64,000 bases of DNA from Asticcacaulis sp. ZE23SCel15. Its GTDB lineage: Bacteria; Pseudomonadota; Alphaproteobacteria; Caulobacterales; Caulobacteraceae. The notes beneath the pieces were generated by a model. That model saw only the letters and a list, made by a program, of their open reading frames with translations. It did not search any database and was not told where the DNA came from. Both the position numbers and the translations under genes were made by a program. The DNA is taken from NCBI RefSeq assembly GCF_030505395.1, contig NZ_CP130044.1:2465001-2529000 (forward strand), written 5' to 3'. Below are positions 52,467 to 64,000 of the stretch, in pieces (position 1 is the first letter of the stretch; each line of letters begins with the position of its first letter).

Positions 52467-53429
52467 CTATACTTCAGTAAGCACGCGCGGCAGCTTGAAG
52501 GTCACCGTCTCCTGCACGCCGTTGCTCTCGATCACCTCAGCGTCATAGACATCGCCAATGGTCTTGATCAGGTCGGAGATCAGGTTTTCCGGGGCCGACG
52601 CCCCCGCCGATACGCCCACAGTAGAGACGCCCTCAAACCATGACCAGTCGATGTGGCTGGCGTCATCAATCAGATGTGCGGCCCTGGCCCCGCCGCGCAG
52701 GGCGACTTCGACCAGACGCTGGGAGTTGGAGGAGGCCTTCGAGCCGATAACCAGAAACAGATCGCAATCGGCGCTGACGTTTTTGACCGCATCCTGCCGG
52801 TTGGTGGTGGCGTAGCAGATGTCTTCTTTGTAGGGCATTGATATATTGGGAAACCGGCTTTTCAGGATGCCGACAATCTCAGAGGTATCATCAACCGACA
52901 GGGTCGTCTGCGTGACGAAGGCCAAATTTTTAGGATCAAGCGGTTCAAAAACGCGGGCTTCGTCGGCGGTTTCGATCAGTCTGACCACACCGTCCGGAAG
53001 CTGGCCCATGGTGCCGACGACTTCGGGGTGACCGGCGTGACCGATCAGGATGATTTCGCGGCCTTCGCGGTGGTGGCGCTCGGCCTCAACGTGGACTTTG
53101 GACACCAGCGGGCAGGTGGCGTCCAGAAAGAACATCTGCCGGTTCTGGGCGGCGGCGGGCACGGATTTTGGGACACCATGGGCAGAAAAGACCACAGGCC
53201 GGTCGGTCGGGCACTGATCCAGCTCTTTGACGAACACGGCCCCCAGCGCTTTCAGGCGATCAACCACATGCTTATTGTGCACGATTTCGTGGCGCACATA
53301 GACGGGGGCACCATAAAGTTCGATGGCGCGCTCCACGATCTGAATGGCGCGATCAACGCCAGCGCAAAAGCCGCGCGGTGTGGCCAGATAAACTTTCAGG
53401 GGCGATTTGGAGGCAGCAAGGTTCGACAT
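52467..53429 (-). CDS. ispH: 4-hydroxy-3-methylbut-2-enyl diphosphate reductase
   Basis: The last enzyme of the MEP isoprenoid pathway; its [4Fe-4S] cluster makes IPP and DMAPP. It has 320 residues from the ATG at 53429 (a 16-codon upstream extension looks spurious). The three cluster cysteines are in [22 protein letters not shown] and [10 protein letters not shown]. The catalytic EH-type segment [14 protein letters not shown] and the SNSQRL motif (here SSNSQRLVE) are present. rnhA follows. Upstream is a 317-base gap with two large hairpins. Confidence 0.96.
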   Translation of the reverse strand: MSNLAASKSPLKVYLATPRGFCAGVDRAIQIVERAIELYGAPVYVRHEIVHNKHVVDRLKALGAVFVKELDQCPTDRPVVFSAHGVPKSVPAAAQNRQMFFLDATCPLVSKVHVEAERHHREGREIILIGHAGHPEVVGTMGQLPDGVVRLIETADEARVFEPLDPKNLAFVTQTTLSVDDTSEIVGILKSRFPNISMPYKEDICYATTNRQDAVKNVSADCDLFLVIGSKASSNSQRLVEVALRGGARAAHLIDDASHIDWSWFEGVSTVGVSAGASAPENLISDLIKTIGDVYDAEVIESNGVQETVTFKLPRVLTEV

Positions 53430-53549
53430 GGGCTCAACATAAGGGCTTATGGGCGCTTTGGCTATGGCGGCCTGCAAACATATCCGCCGTGATTTGGCCT
53501 TTATCCCGCTCTAAAAACCTCTATACAACGTAACCGGGCTTGGCTATGC

Positions 53550-53625
53550 CTAGTATCGTGAATTCGAAGTTCGCCCCATTTCGATGTCAGCTACAAAGCG
53601 AACTTAGAATTCAAAACGATACTAG
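53550..53625. repeat. Large hairpin 1 of a homologous tandem pair
   Basis: Arms 53550-53574 and 53598-53625 pair over about 25 bases: outer CTAGTATCG with CGATACTAG, inner TGAATTC and AAGTTCGC with GCGAACTT and GAATTCA. One mismatch and a three-base bulge interrupt them; the loop is 23 bases. The same architecture recurs in the neighbour at 53638-53712 with different but still paired outer bases. Confidence 0.8.
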
Positions 53626-53637
53626 AGTTAGTTAATT

Positions 53638-53712
53638 CTGGTGTCCTGTTGAATCTGAAATTCGCTTAAGGTTGATATAGCCATGAGGCGAATTTCAGAT
53701 TCAGGACACCAG
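53638..53712. repeat. Large hairpin 2 of a homologous tandem pair
   Basis: Arms 53638-53665 and 53688-53712 pair perfectly except for a three-base bulge: outer CTGGTGTCC with GGACACCAG, inner GAATCTGAAATTCGC with its inverse. The loop is 22 bases and resembles that of hairpin 1 (GATATAGCCA against GATGTCAGCTA). GANTC methylation motifs occur in both arms (GAATC, GATTC). It ends 34 bases before the next ATG. Nothing else is seen in the 53430-53746 gap. Confidence 0.8.
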
Positions 53713-53746
53713 GGGCCAGATCATTTTTTAGGGGCGCACACGCCAT

Positions 53747-54436
53747 ATGTCGCTGATTTCGTCTATTCCTTTGCGTCAATTATTAGCCGGTATGGCTTTG
53801 GCGGCGGTGGCCTTAAGCGCTGTACCGACCGACAGCTTTGCGCAACAGCGCCGCGGCGACCGCGATTCGGGCCGTGAAAACACCGAAAAGTCCGCAGCCG
53901 ATAAGGAAAAAGACAAGGAAGAATGGGAAGGCCGCGACCTGCGCCTCGATAAGCGCCGCGCTGACGGCCCATGCCCGTTTGTTAAGGTGCTGTATGACGC
54001 CGCCCGCTATCAGGATTTTCAGGATGGCAAGGTCGCCACCGCATCGGTCAAGTGGACCGGTGAGATCAACGGTGTCGTTTCCGACTGCGCCTACAGGGGC
54101 GGTGAGCCGATTGAGCTTGAAATGATGATCGGCTTTTCGCTGGGCCGTGGCCCGGCCGCTGAGGGTAACCGCAATAACTACCGCTACTGGGTGGCGGTGA
54201 CCGATAAGGATCAGGCCGTTCTGGCCAAGAAATATTTTGATCTGCCGGTTACCTTTGCCGATGATCAGAGCCGTGTTGATGTGGCCACCAAGCTTGAAAA
54301 TATCGTGATCCCGCGCGCCGCGGCTTCTGTGGCAGGCTCGAATTTTGAGGTTCTGGTGGGCTTTGACGTGACGCCGGAAATGGCCGAGTTCAACCGCGAG
54401 GGCAAGCGTTTCCGTTATGTGACTTCGGCGCAGTAA
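53747..54436 (+). CDS. Exported hypothetical protein (229 aa)
   Basis: The signal peptide ends near SFAQ (about residue 33). A strongly charged segment follows (about 34-72, rich in Arg, Asp, Glu, Lys), then a folded domain (about 74-229) with two cysteines, PCPFVKV and SDCAYRG, that could pair. The domain looks beta-rich, with YWVAVTDKDQAVLAKKYF and FEVLVGFDVTPEMAEF. It resembles conserved secreted proteins of Caulobacterales without assigned function. AGGGG lies about 12 bases upstream. It may be co-transcribed with argS, which follows after about 65 bases. Confidence 0.7.
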   Translation: MSLISSIPLRQLLAGMALAAVALSAVPTDSFAQQRRGDRDSGRENTEKSAADKEKDKEEWEGRDLRLDKRRADGPCPFVKVLYDAARYQDFQDGKVATASVKWTGEINGVVSDCAYRGGEPIELEMMIGFSLGRGPAAEGNRNNYRYWVAVTDKDQAVLAKKYFDLPVTFADDQSRVDVATKLENIVIPRAAASVAGSNFEVLVGFDVTPEMAEFNREGKRFRYVTSAQ

Positions 54437-54503
54437 TCACACTCTATTTGATGATGACTTTTATAAGCGCTTCCGGTAACGGAGGCGCTTATTGTTTATA
54501 GGT

Positions 54504-56306
54504 ATGACGATGACTGAACTGAAACCCGAAGCCTTTAAGGGCGCGCATGATTTCAAAACCGTTCTGGGGGATTTGACCGCCGGTGCTTTTGTGCGTGAAG
54601 GGTTTGAGGCGCGCTTCGGGCAGGTCAATGTCTCCGACCGGCCTGATCTGGCCGATTTTCAGTGCAACGGCGCGCTGGCTGTGGCCAAGGCGGCCAAGGC
54701 TAATCCCCGCGACGTGGCGGGCCGGATCACGGGGCATTTGACGGGTGATGCCCACATCAAATCACTGGAGATTGCGGGGCCCGGTTTCCTGAATTTTGTG
54801 ATTTCTGACAATGCCTTGAGCGCACGCGCCAATGTGTTGCGCGACGATGAGCGGATGGGCGCGTCAACCGTTGATACTCGTCGCAAGGTTATCATCGACT
54901 ACGGTGGCCCCAATGTCGCCAAGCCTATGCACGTTGGCCATTTGAGGACAGCGGTCATTGGTGAAAGCCTGAAACGCATTTTCCGGTTTATGGGTGATGA
55001 GGTCATAGGTGACGCCCACTTCGGGGATTGGGGCTATCAGATGGGCCTACTGATCACGGCGGTGTCCGATGAACAGCCTGATTTGCCCTATTTCGATGAG
55101 GAATTTACGGGGGAATACCCCGCGCAGTCGCCGGTGACCCTGGCTGATCTGGAACGGCTCTATCCGCTGGCGTCGGGTAAGGGCAAGGAAGACCCGGACT
55201 ATCGCGACCGGGCCCGTAAAGCGACCAAGGAGCTTCAGGATGGCCGTAAGGGTTACCGTGCCCTGTGGCAGCATTTTGTCACCGTTAGCCGCGAAGCTTT
55301 GATCCGCGATTATGGTGCCTTGGGCGTCGAATTTGACCTGTGGTACGGCGAATCCGATGCCGACCCTTATGTGGCGCCGATGGTTGAGGAGCTGACGGCC
55401 AGGGGCCTTGTGGTGCCGGATCAGGGGGCGCAGATCATCCGGGTCGCCCGCGAAGACGACAAATCCGAAATCCCCCCGATGCTGGTGGTCTCCTCCGAAG
55501 GCTCGGCCATGTACGGCACGACCGACCTTGCGACGATTAAACAGCGCAAAGTCGAGTTTGCGCCCGATCTGGTGCTCTACTGCGTCGATCAACGTCAGGC
55601 GACCCACTTTGTGCAGGTCTTCCGCGCCGCTTATCTGGCTGGCTATGCGATTGAGGGCCAGTTGGAGCACGCCGCCAATGGCACGGTCAACGGGCCGGAT
55701 GGCAAGCCGTTCAAGACCCGCGAAGGTGGGGTGCTCAAGCTCTATGACCTGATCGACAGCGCGCTTGAGAAAGCTAAAATTCGTCTGACTGAGGCCGGTC
55801 TGGGCAAGAATTTGTCTGATGCCGATTTTGCCGATACCGCCCATAAGGTCGCCATCGCCGCGCTCAAATTCGCGGAACTGTCCAATCACCGCCTGACCAA
55901 CTATATCTTTGATCTTGATCGCTTTATGAGCTTTGAAGGCAAGACTGGGCCGTACCTTTTGTATCAAGCCGTGCGCATGAAATCGATCTTGCGCAAGGCC
56001 AGCGAGCAGGGCGTGAGCGCGGGTACGGTCAATGTCAACGAACCTGCCGAGCGCGAACTGGTGTTGTTGCTCGATGGATTTGATGTGGCCCTCAAGGAAA
56101 GCTACCTCAAGCGCGCGCCCAATATTCTGGCCGATCATGTTTACCGTCTGGCCCAGACCTTTTCCAAGTTCTACGCCGCCTGTCCGGTATTGATTGCCGA
56201 AGATGATGCCACCAAATCCTCGCGTCTGGCGCTGGTCGATCTGACCCTCAAGCAAATCGAAAAAGGCCTTGATTTAATGGGCTTAACCGCCCCCGATCAG
56301 ATGTAG
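54504..56306 (+). CDS. argS: Arginyl-tRNA synthetase
   Basis: A class I aminoacyl-tRNA synthetase that charges tRNA-Arg, 600 residues. The ArgRS N-terminal add-1 domain covers about 1-120. The HIGH-type motif is [18 protein letters not shown]; the KMSKS-equivalent is [10 protein letters not shown]; the anticodon-binding DALR domain ends the protein ([11 protein letters not shown]). ATGs at 54504 and 54510 are both possible; neither changes the domains. A dispersed repeat begins directly after the stop. Confidence 0.96.
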   Translation: MTMTELKPEAFKGAHDFKTVLGDLTAGAFVREGFEARFGQVNVSDRPDLADFQCNGALAVAKAAKANPRDVAGRITGHLTGDAHIKSLEIAGPGFLNFVISDNALSARANVLRDDERMGASTVDTRRKVIIDYGGPNVAKPMHVGHLRTAVIGESLKRIFRFMGDEVIGDAHFGDWGYQMGLLITAVSDEQPDLPYFDEEFTGEYPAQSPVTLADLERLYPLASGKGKEDPDYRDRARKATKELQDGRKGYRALWQHFVTVSREALIRDYGALGVEFDLWYGESDADPYVAPMVEELTARGLVVPDQGAQIIRVAREDDKSEIPPMLVVSSEGSAMYGTTDLATIKQRKVEFAPDLVLYCVDQRQATHFVQVFRAAYLAGYAIEGQLEHAANGTVNGPDGKPFKTREGGVLKLYDLIDSALEKAKIRLTEAGLGKNLSDADFADTAHKVAIAALKFAELSNHRLTNYIFDLDRFMSFEGKTGPYLLYQAVRMKSILRKASEQGVSAGTVNVNEPAERELVLLLDGFDVALKESYLKRAPNILADHVYRLAQTFSKFYAACPVLIAEDDATKSSRLALVDLTLKQIEKGLDLMGLTAPDQM

Positions 56307-56423
56307 CAGGGGCACGCCCCTGCACCCGGAACTTGGAGCCGGTGGTGAGGCTGGTGAACTTTCCTCCTCCCTTGCGAAGCGGGGGAGGTGGCTTTTGAGC
56401 GCAGCGATAAAGACGGAGGGGGC
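56307..56423. repeat. Composite intergenic repeat after argS
   Basis: 56307-56336 matches the module at 160-190 at almost every base. 56362-56423 is another CCTCCTCCC...GGGGGAGGTGG...GACGGAGGGGG unit like those at 221-360. Both parts appear in the same order as at the left end of the window. The unit touches the end of the convergent permease gene, whose stop is at 56426. Confidence 0.75.
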
Positions 56424-56425
56424 AA

Positions 56426-57739
56426 TCAGGGAACTGATTTGTCTAAGCTTTGTCGAGATAAAATCAAACAACACAGCATGGCTGGTATACCCATCAAGGC
56501 CGTGCCGATAAAAAACGCCTGATAGGCCCCGAACAGGCCCAGATCAGGTGTCAGGCCATCGACGATCTGACCGGCAAAGCCTTTGAGCAGTTTGCCGCTG
56601 AAATCGGCAATCGAATAGAGCAGGGCGTAGTGCGTCAGCGAAAATTCCCGCACACACAGCCGTGTCAGAAAGGCTACGAACGCCGCCTCGGCCACGCCAT
56701 TGGCGATGTTATCAACGAACAGCGTGGCCCCAAACACATTCAAATTGCCGGGGTAGGTCGCCATCACGGCGAAACAAATATTGGACAACGGCCCGACCAG
56801 AGCCCCAATCCAGAATGACCGAGTCACCCCAATCCCCAGAATCAAAGCGCCCCCAATGGCGATGCCGACGAATGAGGCCGCAAGGCCCACGGTCGAGCGC
56901 ATGGCCGCGATTTCGGTATTGCTGATGCCCGTGTCGTTATAGAGCGGCAGGGCGACTGGCCCGATCAGATAGTCGGGCAGGCGGTACAAGCCAACGGTGA
57001 TGAGTATCAGTACCGCTGCCTTGCCGTGGGTGCCGAAAAAACTTCTGAGCGGTTCCACATAAAGGCTTTTAATGGTTTTGCGCTCAGCGTGGATCGTGCC
57101 ATCCTCGGTCGGGCGAGGCGCTATGAGCGTGGCGCCGATCCCTACGATCATGGTGGCGGCCAGCAGAAAAAACGCAGGTGACCAGCCCCAGTGTTCGGCA
57201 GGGATCAGGATCAAGCTACCGCTGATCAGCACTGCGATCTTATAGCCAAAGGCGTAAAAGGCCGGATTGAGCGCTTCATCCGCCTCGGTTCGGGTCTGCT
57301 CGATGCGCCAGCCGTCGATGGCCGCGTTCTGGGACGCTGACGAAAAGGCGACCAGCGCCGCCGAGGTGATAAACCAGCCTAAGCCGCCGCTGGGGCCAAT
57401 CGCCGCCATAAGACAGAGGCCTGCCACGACGCCCAACTGACTAAGCAGCATATAGGACCGGCGCTGCCCCAACAGGCCATGAAGCACGGGCAGGCGCACC
57501 TTATCCATCACCGGCGCCCACAGGAATTTCAGGCCGTAAATAAGACTGACCCACTGCACGAAACTGGCGATGGTCAGGCTCTGACCGTCCTGCCGCAGCC
57601 ATAATCCTAACGTCGTGCCGGTCAGAAGAAACGGCAATCCGGCTGAAAACCCGAACGCCAGCATCAGCCAGGCGGCGGGGTTTTTCAGCGCTTCAAGCAC
57701 GGGCGCTATGCGGGTTTGAGCGGCAGATATCACGGACAT
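56426..57739 (-). CDS. AmpG-like MFS permease
   Basis: A 437-residue inner-membrane protein with about 12 helices. It has the AmpG-type start (AWLMLAFGFSAGLPFLLTGT), the loop LWAPVMDKVRLP and QRRSYMLLSQ, and ASQNAAIDGWRIEQ. AmpG permeases import muropeptides for wall recycling; the sequence resemblance is to the MFS_1/AmpG group, and the exact substrate is not proven. It diverges from glyQ with a 136-base promoter region. Confidence 0.8.
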   Translation of the reverse strand: MSVISAAQTRIAPVLEALKNPAAWLMLAFGFSAGLPFLLTGTTLGLWLRQDGQSLTIASFVQWVSLIYGLKFLWAPVMDKVRLPVLHGLLGQRRSYMLLSQLGVVAGLCLMAAIGPSGGLGWFITSAALVAFSSASQNAAIDGWRIEQTRTEADEALNPAFYAFGYKIAVLISGSLILIPAEHWGWSPAFFLLAATMIVGIGATLIAPRPTEDGTIHAERKTIKSLYVEPLRSFFGTHGKAAVLILITVGLYRLPDYLIGPVALPLYNDTGISNTEIAAMRSTVGLAASFVGIAIGGALILGIGVTRSFWIGALVGPLSNICFAVMATYPGNLNVFGATLFVDNIANGVAEAAFVAFLTRLCVREFSLTHYALLYSIADFSGKLLKGFAGQIVDGLTPDLGLFGAYQAFFIGTALMGIPAMLCCLILSRQSLDKSVP

Positions 57740-57875
57740 GGGATGAATTCCGGTGGTGTAATCTCAGCAAAGCCGATTCTGCGCGAAAACAACAGGTTTT
57801 CATGAATAAAGCGCTTCACAGGCTTTGGCGTAGCCTCTATGTTCGCCGCAATTTATTGGGTTACATATTAAGATC

Positions 57876-58775
57876 ATGACCGCAAAATCTGCCGAGCCGT
57901 TAAGTTTCCAAGACCTGATCCTGACCCTGCATGCCTATTGGAGCAAACAGGGCTGTGCGATTCTCCAGCCTTATGATGTGGAAGTAGGGGCGGGAACCTT
58001 GCATCCGGCGACGGTGTTGCGCGCGCTTGGCAAAAAGCCGTGGAAGGCCGCCTATGTGCAGCCATCGCGTCGCCCGGTCGATGGCCGCTACGGCGAAAAC
58101 CCTAATCGGTTGCAGCACTATTACCAGTATCAGGTGATCCTGAAACCCAATCCTGAAAACCTTCAGGAACTGTACCTGGGGTCGCTAAAGGCCATTGGGC
58201 TTGATCCCGATCTGCACGATATCCGCTTTGTTGAGGATGACTGGGAAAACCCGACTGTCGGGGCTTGGGGCCTGGGCTGGGAAGTGTGGTGCGACGGCAT
58301 GGAAGTCACCCAATATACCTATTTTCAGGGCGTCGGCGGCATCGAAGTCGATGTGGTGTCGGGCGAGCTGACCTATGGCCTTGAGCGACTGGCCATGTAT
58401 GTGCAGAACGTCGATAACGTCTACGATTTGCGCTTTAACAATGCCGGTACGACCTACGGCGATGTGTTCAAGGAGCAGGAGCGCCAGTTCTCGGCCTTTA
58501 ACTTTGAGGCGTCGGATGTGGATACCCTTAAGCGCCAGTTTGAGGATATGGAGCGCAATGTGACGCGCATTCTGAACACGGAAAATAGCTTGGGTTATAA
58601 GCTGGTGCTGCCGGCCTATGACCATGTGCTTAAGGCGTCGCATCTGTTTAACCTGATGGATGCAAGAGGTGCGATCGCGGTAGCCGAGCGGCAGTCTTAT
58701 ATCGGTCGTATCCGTGATTTGTGTAAGGCCTGCGCGCTCGAATGGGCCGCGCAGGAAGAAGCCCGTGCTCAATGA
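57876..58775 (+). CDS. glyQ: Glycyl-tRNA synthetase, alpha subunit
   Basis: The catalytic subunit of the bacterial alpha2beta2 GlyRS, 299 residues. Motifs are [20 protein letters not shown], the [20 protein letters not shown] segment and [12 protein letters not shown]. The gene precedes glyS by 82 bases on the same strand and is probably in the same operon. Confidence 0.97.
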   Translation: MTAKSAEPLSFQDLILTLHAYWSKQGCAILQPYDVEVGAGTLHPATVLRALGKKPWKAAYVQPSRRPVDGRYGENPNRLQHYYQYQVILKPNPENLQELYLGSLKAIGLDPDLHDIRFVEDDWENPTVGAWGLGWEVWCDGMEVTQYTYFQGVGGIEVDVVSGELTYGLERLAMYVQNVDNVYDLRFNNAGTTYGDVFKEQERQFSAFNFEASDVDTLKRQFEDMERNVTRILNTENSLGYKLVLPAYDHVLKASHLFNLMDARGAIAVAERQSYIGRIRDLCKACALEWAAQEEARAQ

Positions 58776-58857
58776 GCGTACGGGGCCGCCCGAGCGGCGT
58801 TAGCACATCAAAAAACGCCATCGTACAGCCATTAAGATTTCAGATTAAGAATATCCC

Positions 58858-61140
58858 ATGCCTCAACTATTGATCGAGCTGTTTTCCGAAGAAATTCCCG
58901 CCCGTATGCAACTGAGCGCGGCGCGTGATTTCGAGCGTCTGTTTGATGCCAAACTCAAAGCCTCTGGCCTTAGCTATGAGACCTTGAAAGCCTATGTCGG
59001 CCCGCGTCGTATGGTGCTGCATGTCGAAGGGCTGCCGCTGGAGCAGGCCGCCGTTTCCGAAGAGGTCAATGGGCCGCGCGAAGGCGCCCCGCCGCAGGCA
59101 CTGGAAGGATTTTTGCGCAAGACCGGCCTGACGGTCGATAAGCTGGTGATTGAAAACGGTGTCTACATTGCCCGGATTGAGAAGGCGGCGCGCAAGACCA
59201 CTGAAGTTCTGGGGACGATCCTCGAGGACGTCATCCTAAACTTCCCGTGGCCGAAGTCGATGCGGTCGGGCACCTCGACCTTCCGCTGGGTGCGGCCATT
59301 AAAGCGCATTATTTTTCTGTTTAACGGCAAGGTCATTCCGTTTGAACTTGAAGGCATTACAGGCTCGAATGTCACCGAAGGGCACCGGTTTTTAGGCTCG
59401 AAAAAGTCGTTCAAGGTTTCAGATTTCGATAGCTATAAGAATAGCTTGACCGAAAATTTTGTCATTCTGGATCACTATGAGCGCCAGAATATCATCCTCA
59501 GCAAAGCGCGCGAAGCCTGCACCAAGACGGGGCTGACGCTGATTGACGATCAGGGCCTGCTGGAAGAGGTGGCGGGCCTAAGCGAATGGCCGACGCCGCT
59601 GCTTGGCAATATGGACCCGAAGTTCCTGACCCTGCCGCCGGAAGTCATCAAGACGTCGATGAAAACCCACCAGAAGTATTTTGCCGTCAAGGATAACAAG
59701 TCCGGTAAAATGGCCCCGCATTTCGTGGTGGTCTCCAACATGGCGGCGGCGGATGGTGGCGAAGAAATCAAGCGCGGCAATGCCAAGGTCTTGTCGGCGC
59801 GCCTGTCAGACGGGGTGTTCTTCTGGTCGGAAGATAACCGCGCTGGTAATTTCGACGCCTGGTTGGAAAAGCTGAAAGGCGTGACCTTTCACGCGAAACT
59901 CGGCACCCTGTATGAGCGCGTTCAACGGTTGAAACTGATCGCCGAAGATATAGCGCCCCTTATGCGGGCTGATGTGGCGGCCTCCGGTGAGGCCGCGCGT
60001 CTGGCCAAGGCCGATCTCGCGTCCTATATGGTCGGCGAATTCCCCGAACTTCAAGGGGTTATGGGCGGATATTATAGTGTGGCCGCCGGTCATCGCCCGG
60101 AGATTTCTGAGGCGGTGCGCGATCATTATAAACCGCAGGGGCCGTCCGATACGGTGCCGGCCCATGTGGTGGCGGCGACCGTGGCTTTGGCGGATAAGAT
60201 CGACACTCTCGTTGGCTTTTTCGCCATTGATGAAAAGCCGACGGGCTCAAAAGACCCCTATGCCCTGCGCCGTGCCGCCCTTGGAGTATTGCGCATCCTG
60301 CGTGAGCACTGTGTGCGGGCGTCTTTAAGTGAACTGGTCGAAGCGTGGTATAAATCAACCTTGACCTACGCCAATGCTGACCGTGCGGTTCATGTCGATA
60401 CCGAAAACTGGCGCGGATCAGCCGGGCCGCGCTGGGCGCAAGGCACGACCGACACCTATGAGAACTATCTGCGCGACTTTAAGCAGGGCCTGCTGGAAAG
60501 CCCGATCTGGGTAGTGCCCAATACCCGCGACTATGATCTGGATATCCTGTTTGAGCATGTCACCAACAAGCAGGAAATTAAGAACGCCGTGCTGACCTTC
60601 CGGCCGTTTGAGGTCGTGAAGGCAGAGTTCCTTGAGTTTTTCGCCGACCGTCTCAAGGTGCAGTTACGCGACGAAGGCGTGCGGTTTGACCTGATCGACG
60701 CCGTGTTTGCCCTGAAAGATGATGACGTCATCCGCATGATCGAACGCATCCGTGCGCTGGAATCCATCATTGATACGGCTGAGGGGCAGGACGTTTTGGC
60801 GCTCTATAAGCGCGTCGCCAATATCCTCAATGCTGAGGCCAAAAAGGGTGAGTTGCCAACCGGCCATGCGCGTATTCTGGCGGGGGCGCCGGAGGTCGAA
60901 ACCGACCTGATCGCGCGCCTGTCGGGTGTGGGCGCTACGGTGCGTCAGCATATAGAGGGCGAGGCCTATCTTGAGGCGCTCAAAGCCCTGTCGACTTTAC
61001 GCGGCGCTGTTGATGCCTTCCTTGACGGTGTACTGGTCAATGCGGAAGATGCGTCGGTGCGTCAGAACCGTCTGGCGCTGTTGGGCGACATTCGCGGCTT
61101 GGTTGAAAGCGTGGCTGACCTGTCTAAGATTACCCAATAA
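58858..61140 (+). CDS. glyS: Glycyl-tRNA synthetase, beta subunit
   Basis: The tRNA-binding subunit of GlyRS, 760 residues. The N-terminus LLIELFSEEIPARMQ is family-typical; the HD-like middle contains VTFHAKLGTLYERVQRL and DKIDTLVGFFAIDEKPTGSKDPYALRR; the C-terminal DALR-type anticodon domain ends near LLGDIRGLVESVADLSKI. The next gene, ppdK, lies 340 bases away and has its own leader. Confidence 0.96.
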   Translation: MPQLLIELFSEEIPARMQLSAARDFERLFDAKLKASGLSYETLKAYVGPRRMVLHVEGLPLEQAAVSEEVNGPREGAPPQALEGFLRKTGLTVDKLVIENGVYIARIEKAARKTTEVLGTILEDVILNFPWPKSMRSGTSTFRWVRPLKRIIFLFNGKVIPFELEGITGSNVTEGHRFLGSKKSFKVSDFDSYKNSLTENFVILDHYERQNIILSKAREACTKTGLTLIDDQGLLEEVAGLSEWPTPLLGNMDPKFLTLPPEVIKTSMKTHQKYFAVKDNKSGKMAPHFVVVSNMAAADGGEEIKRGNAKVLSARLSDGVFFWSEDNRAGNFDAWLEKLKGVTFHAKLGTLYERVQRLKLIAEDIAPLMRADVAASGEAARLAKADLASYMVGEFPELQGVMGGYYSVAAGHRPEISEAVRDHYKPQGPSDTVPAHVVAATVALADKIDTLVGFFAIDEKPTGSKDPYALRRAALGVLRILREHCVRASLSELVEAWYKSTLTYANADRAVHVDTENWRGSAGPRWAQGTTDTYENYLRDFKQGLLESPIWVVPNTRDYDLDILFEHVTNKQEIKNAVLTFRPFEVVKAEFLEFFADRLKVQLRDEGVRFDLIDAVFALKDDDVIRMIERIRALESIIDTAEGQDVLALYKRVANILNAEAKKGELPTGHARILAGAPEVETDLIARLSGVGATVRQHIEGEAYLEALKALSTLRGAVDAFLDGVLVNAEDASVRQNRLALLGDIRGLVESVADLSKITQ

Positions 61141-61333
61141 TGGAAAATTTATGATGCAGCCGCTTAAGCTCGACCTGTCATATCTGTGGCGGGTTGGCGG
61201 CACTGAAAAAATATGTTGTAATTACTTATTCAAACATAACGGGTTTTAGGATTATAACGTCATAATCTGCGCAGTTTTTGCAACGCAGCGCATATCGAGT
61301 CAGTTTAAAGCGTAATTTTTATAAATGAGTAGT

Positions 61334-61461
61334 CCGGATGCTTCATTCCGGCACAACGGCAACAAATAAATACTACAAATGATCCCATGCTCAAGTGGGA
61401 CGTTTAATAAATCAACTTGGTCAGACAAGTTGCCACGGGCGTGTTTTTAAACCTGTGGCAA
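61334..61461 (+). promoter_or_regulatory. Structured leader candidate upstream of ppdK
   Basis: Four small inverted repeats follow one another before the ppdK ribosome-binding site: CCGGA/TCCGG (61334-61351), TCCCA/TGGGA (61383-61400), AACTTG/CAAGTT (61414-61431) and TTGCCAC/GTGGCAA (61430-61461). The last two share two bases and could be mutually exclusive. The first two have similar loops starting TGCT. It may be an mRNA leader with regulatory folding. The rest of 61141-61333 is AT-rich and promoter-like, with no gene. Confidence 0.35.
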
Positions 61462-61479
61462 GGCAAAAAAGGGAATATC

Positions 61480-64000
<2,521 letters not shown>

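Noticed and set aside
55047-56255. 402-codon ORF on the minus strand
   Set aside because: Shadow of argS, which carries all synthetase motifs.

Overview
The window looks like core chromosome of an alphaproteobacterium, most likely a Caulobacterales member close to Asticcacaulis or Caulobacter. This is inferred from gene content, not from a marker gene. The supporting features are a DUF1476 ATPase zeta-subunit gene, a purC-purS-purQ-purL cluster leading into bolA and grxD, TonB-dependent nutrient uptake, two chemoreceptors, a TTAA-N7-TTAA (CtrA-type) site, and GC-rich intergenic repeats. There are no rRNA genes, no recognisable insertion sequence or prophage, and no CRISPR array. One tRNA (Leu, anticodon TAA) is present. 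A gene is cut at each edge: an unidentified one at the left, and pyruvate phosphate dikinase at the right, which runs off the end.

Layout. 1-1.3 kb is a field of short GC-rich repeats with one hypothetical gene. 1.3-5 kb holds a small membrane protein, NAD kinase, a DUF2336-like protein and an unidentified 440-residue protein. 5-10 kb is a phytate/organophosphate locus: a lipoprotein beta-propeller phytase, divergent from a TonB-dependent receptor and a metallophosphoesterase, with a near-consensus PhoB box between them. 10-13.5 kb has an EnvZ/OmpR-type two-component pair and a sulfur-responsive ArsR repressor (SqrR/BigR type) with a rhodanese membrane protein, then an AhpD-like protein. 13.5-22.3 kb contains two chemoreceptors around a glutathione-dependent formaldehyde operon (adhC, a zinc-finger acetyltransferase, fghA), a CNNM/CorC protein and a YqhA protein.

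22.5-27.3 kb carries rpsD, a peptidase-MA/TPR protein and an acyltransferase-3/SGNH protein. 27.3-37.4 kb is a purine and iron-sulfur block: grxD, a degenerate aldo/keto reductase, bolA, purL, purQ, purS, purC, the ATPase zeta subunit, a membrane protein, two 2OG-Fe(II) oxygenase paralogues and purB. 37.5-44 kb is envelope-related: a GH9 lipoprotein, a peptidoglycan-binding repeat protein, msrP-msrQ and a probable beta-barrel. 44-49.4 kb has a MITE-like element, a duplicated radC tail, radC, map, a small membrane protein, sfsA, a CinA-like protein and an M28 peptidase. 49.5-64 kb has tRNA-Leu, phoH, a gamma carbonic anhydrase, a TFIIB-zinc-finger protein, rnhA, ispH, a pair of homologous hairpins, a secreted hypothetical protein, argS, an AmpG-like permease, glyQ, glyS and ppdK.

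Most genes are housekeeping. The most interesting signals are: two adjacent ~75-bp hairpins that share architecture while their stems differ by compensatory changes (53.55-53.71 kb); the PhoB box at the phytate locus; a pseudoenzyme-like aldo/keto reductase between bolA and grxD; a purB-linked pair of 2OG oxygenases of which one has lost its distal iron-ligand histidine; an apparent frameshift at the start of map; and a duplicated radC 3' end next to a MITE-like repeat. I found no complete, clearly new multi-gene system.
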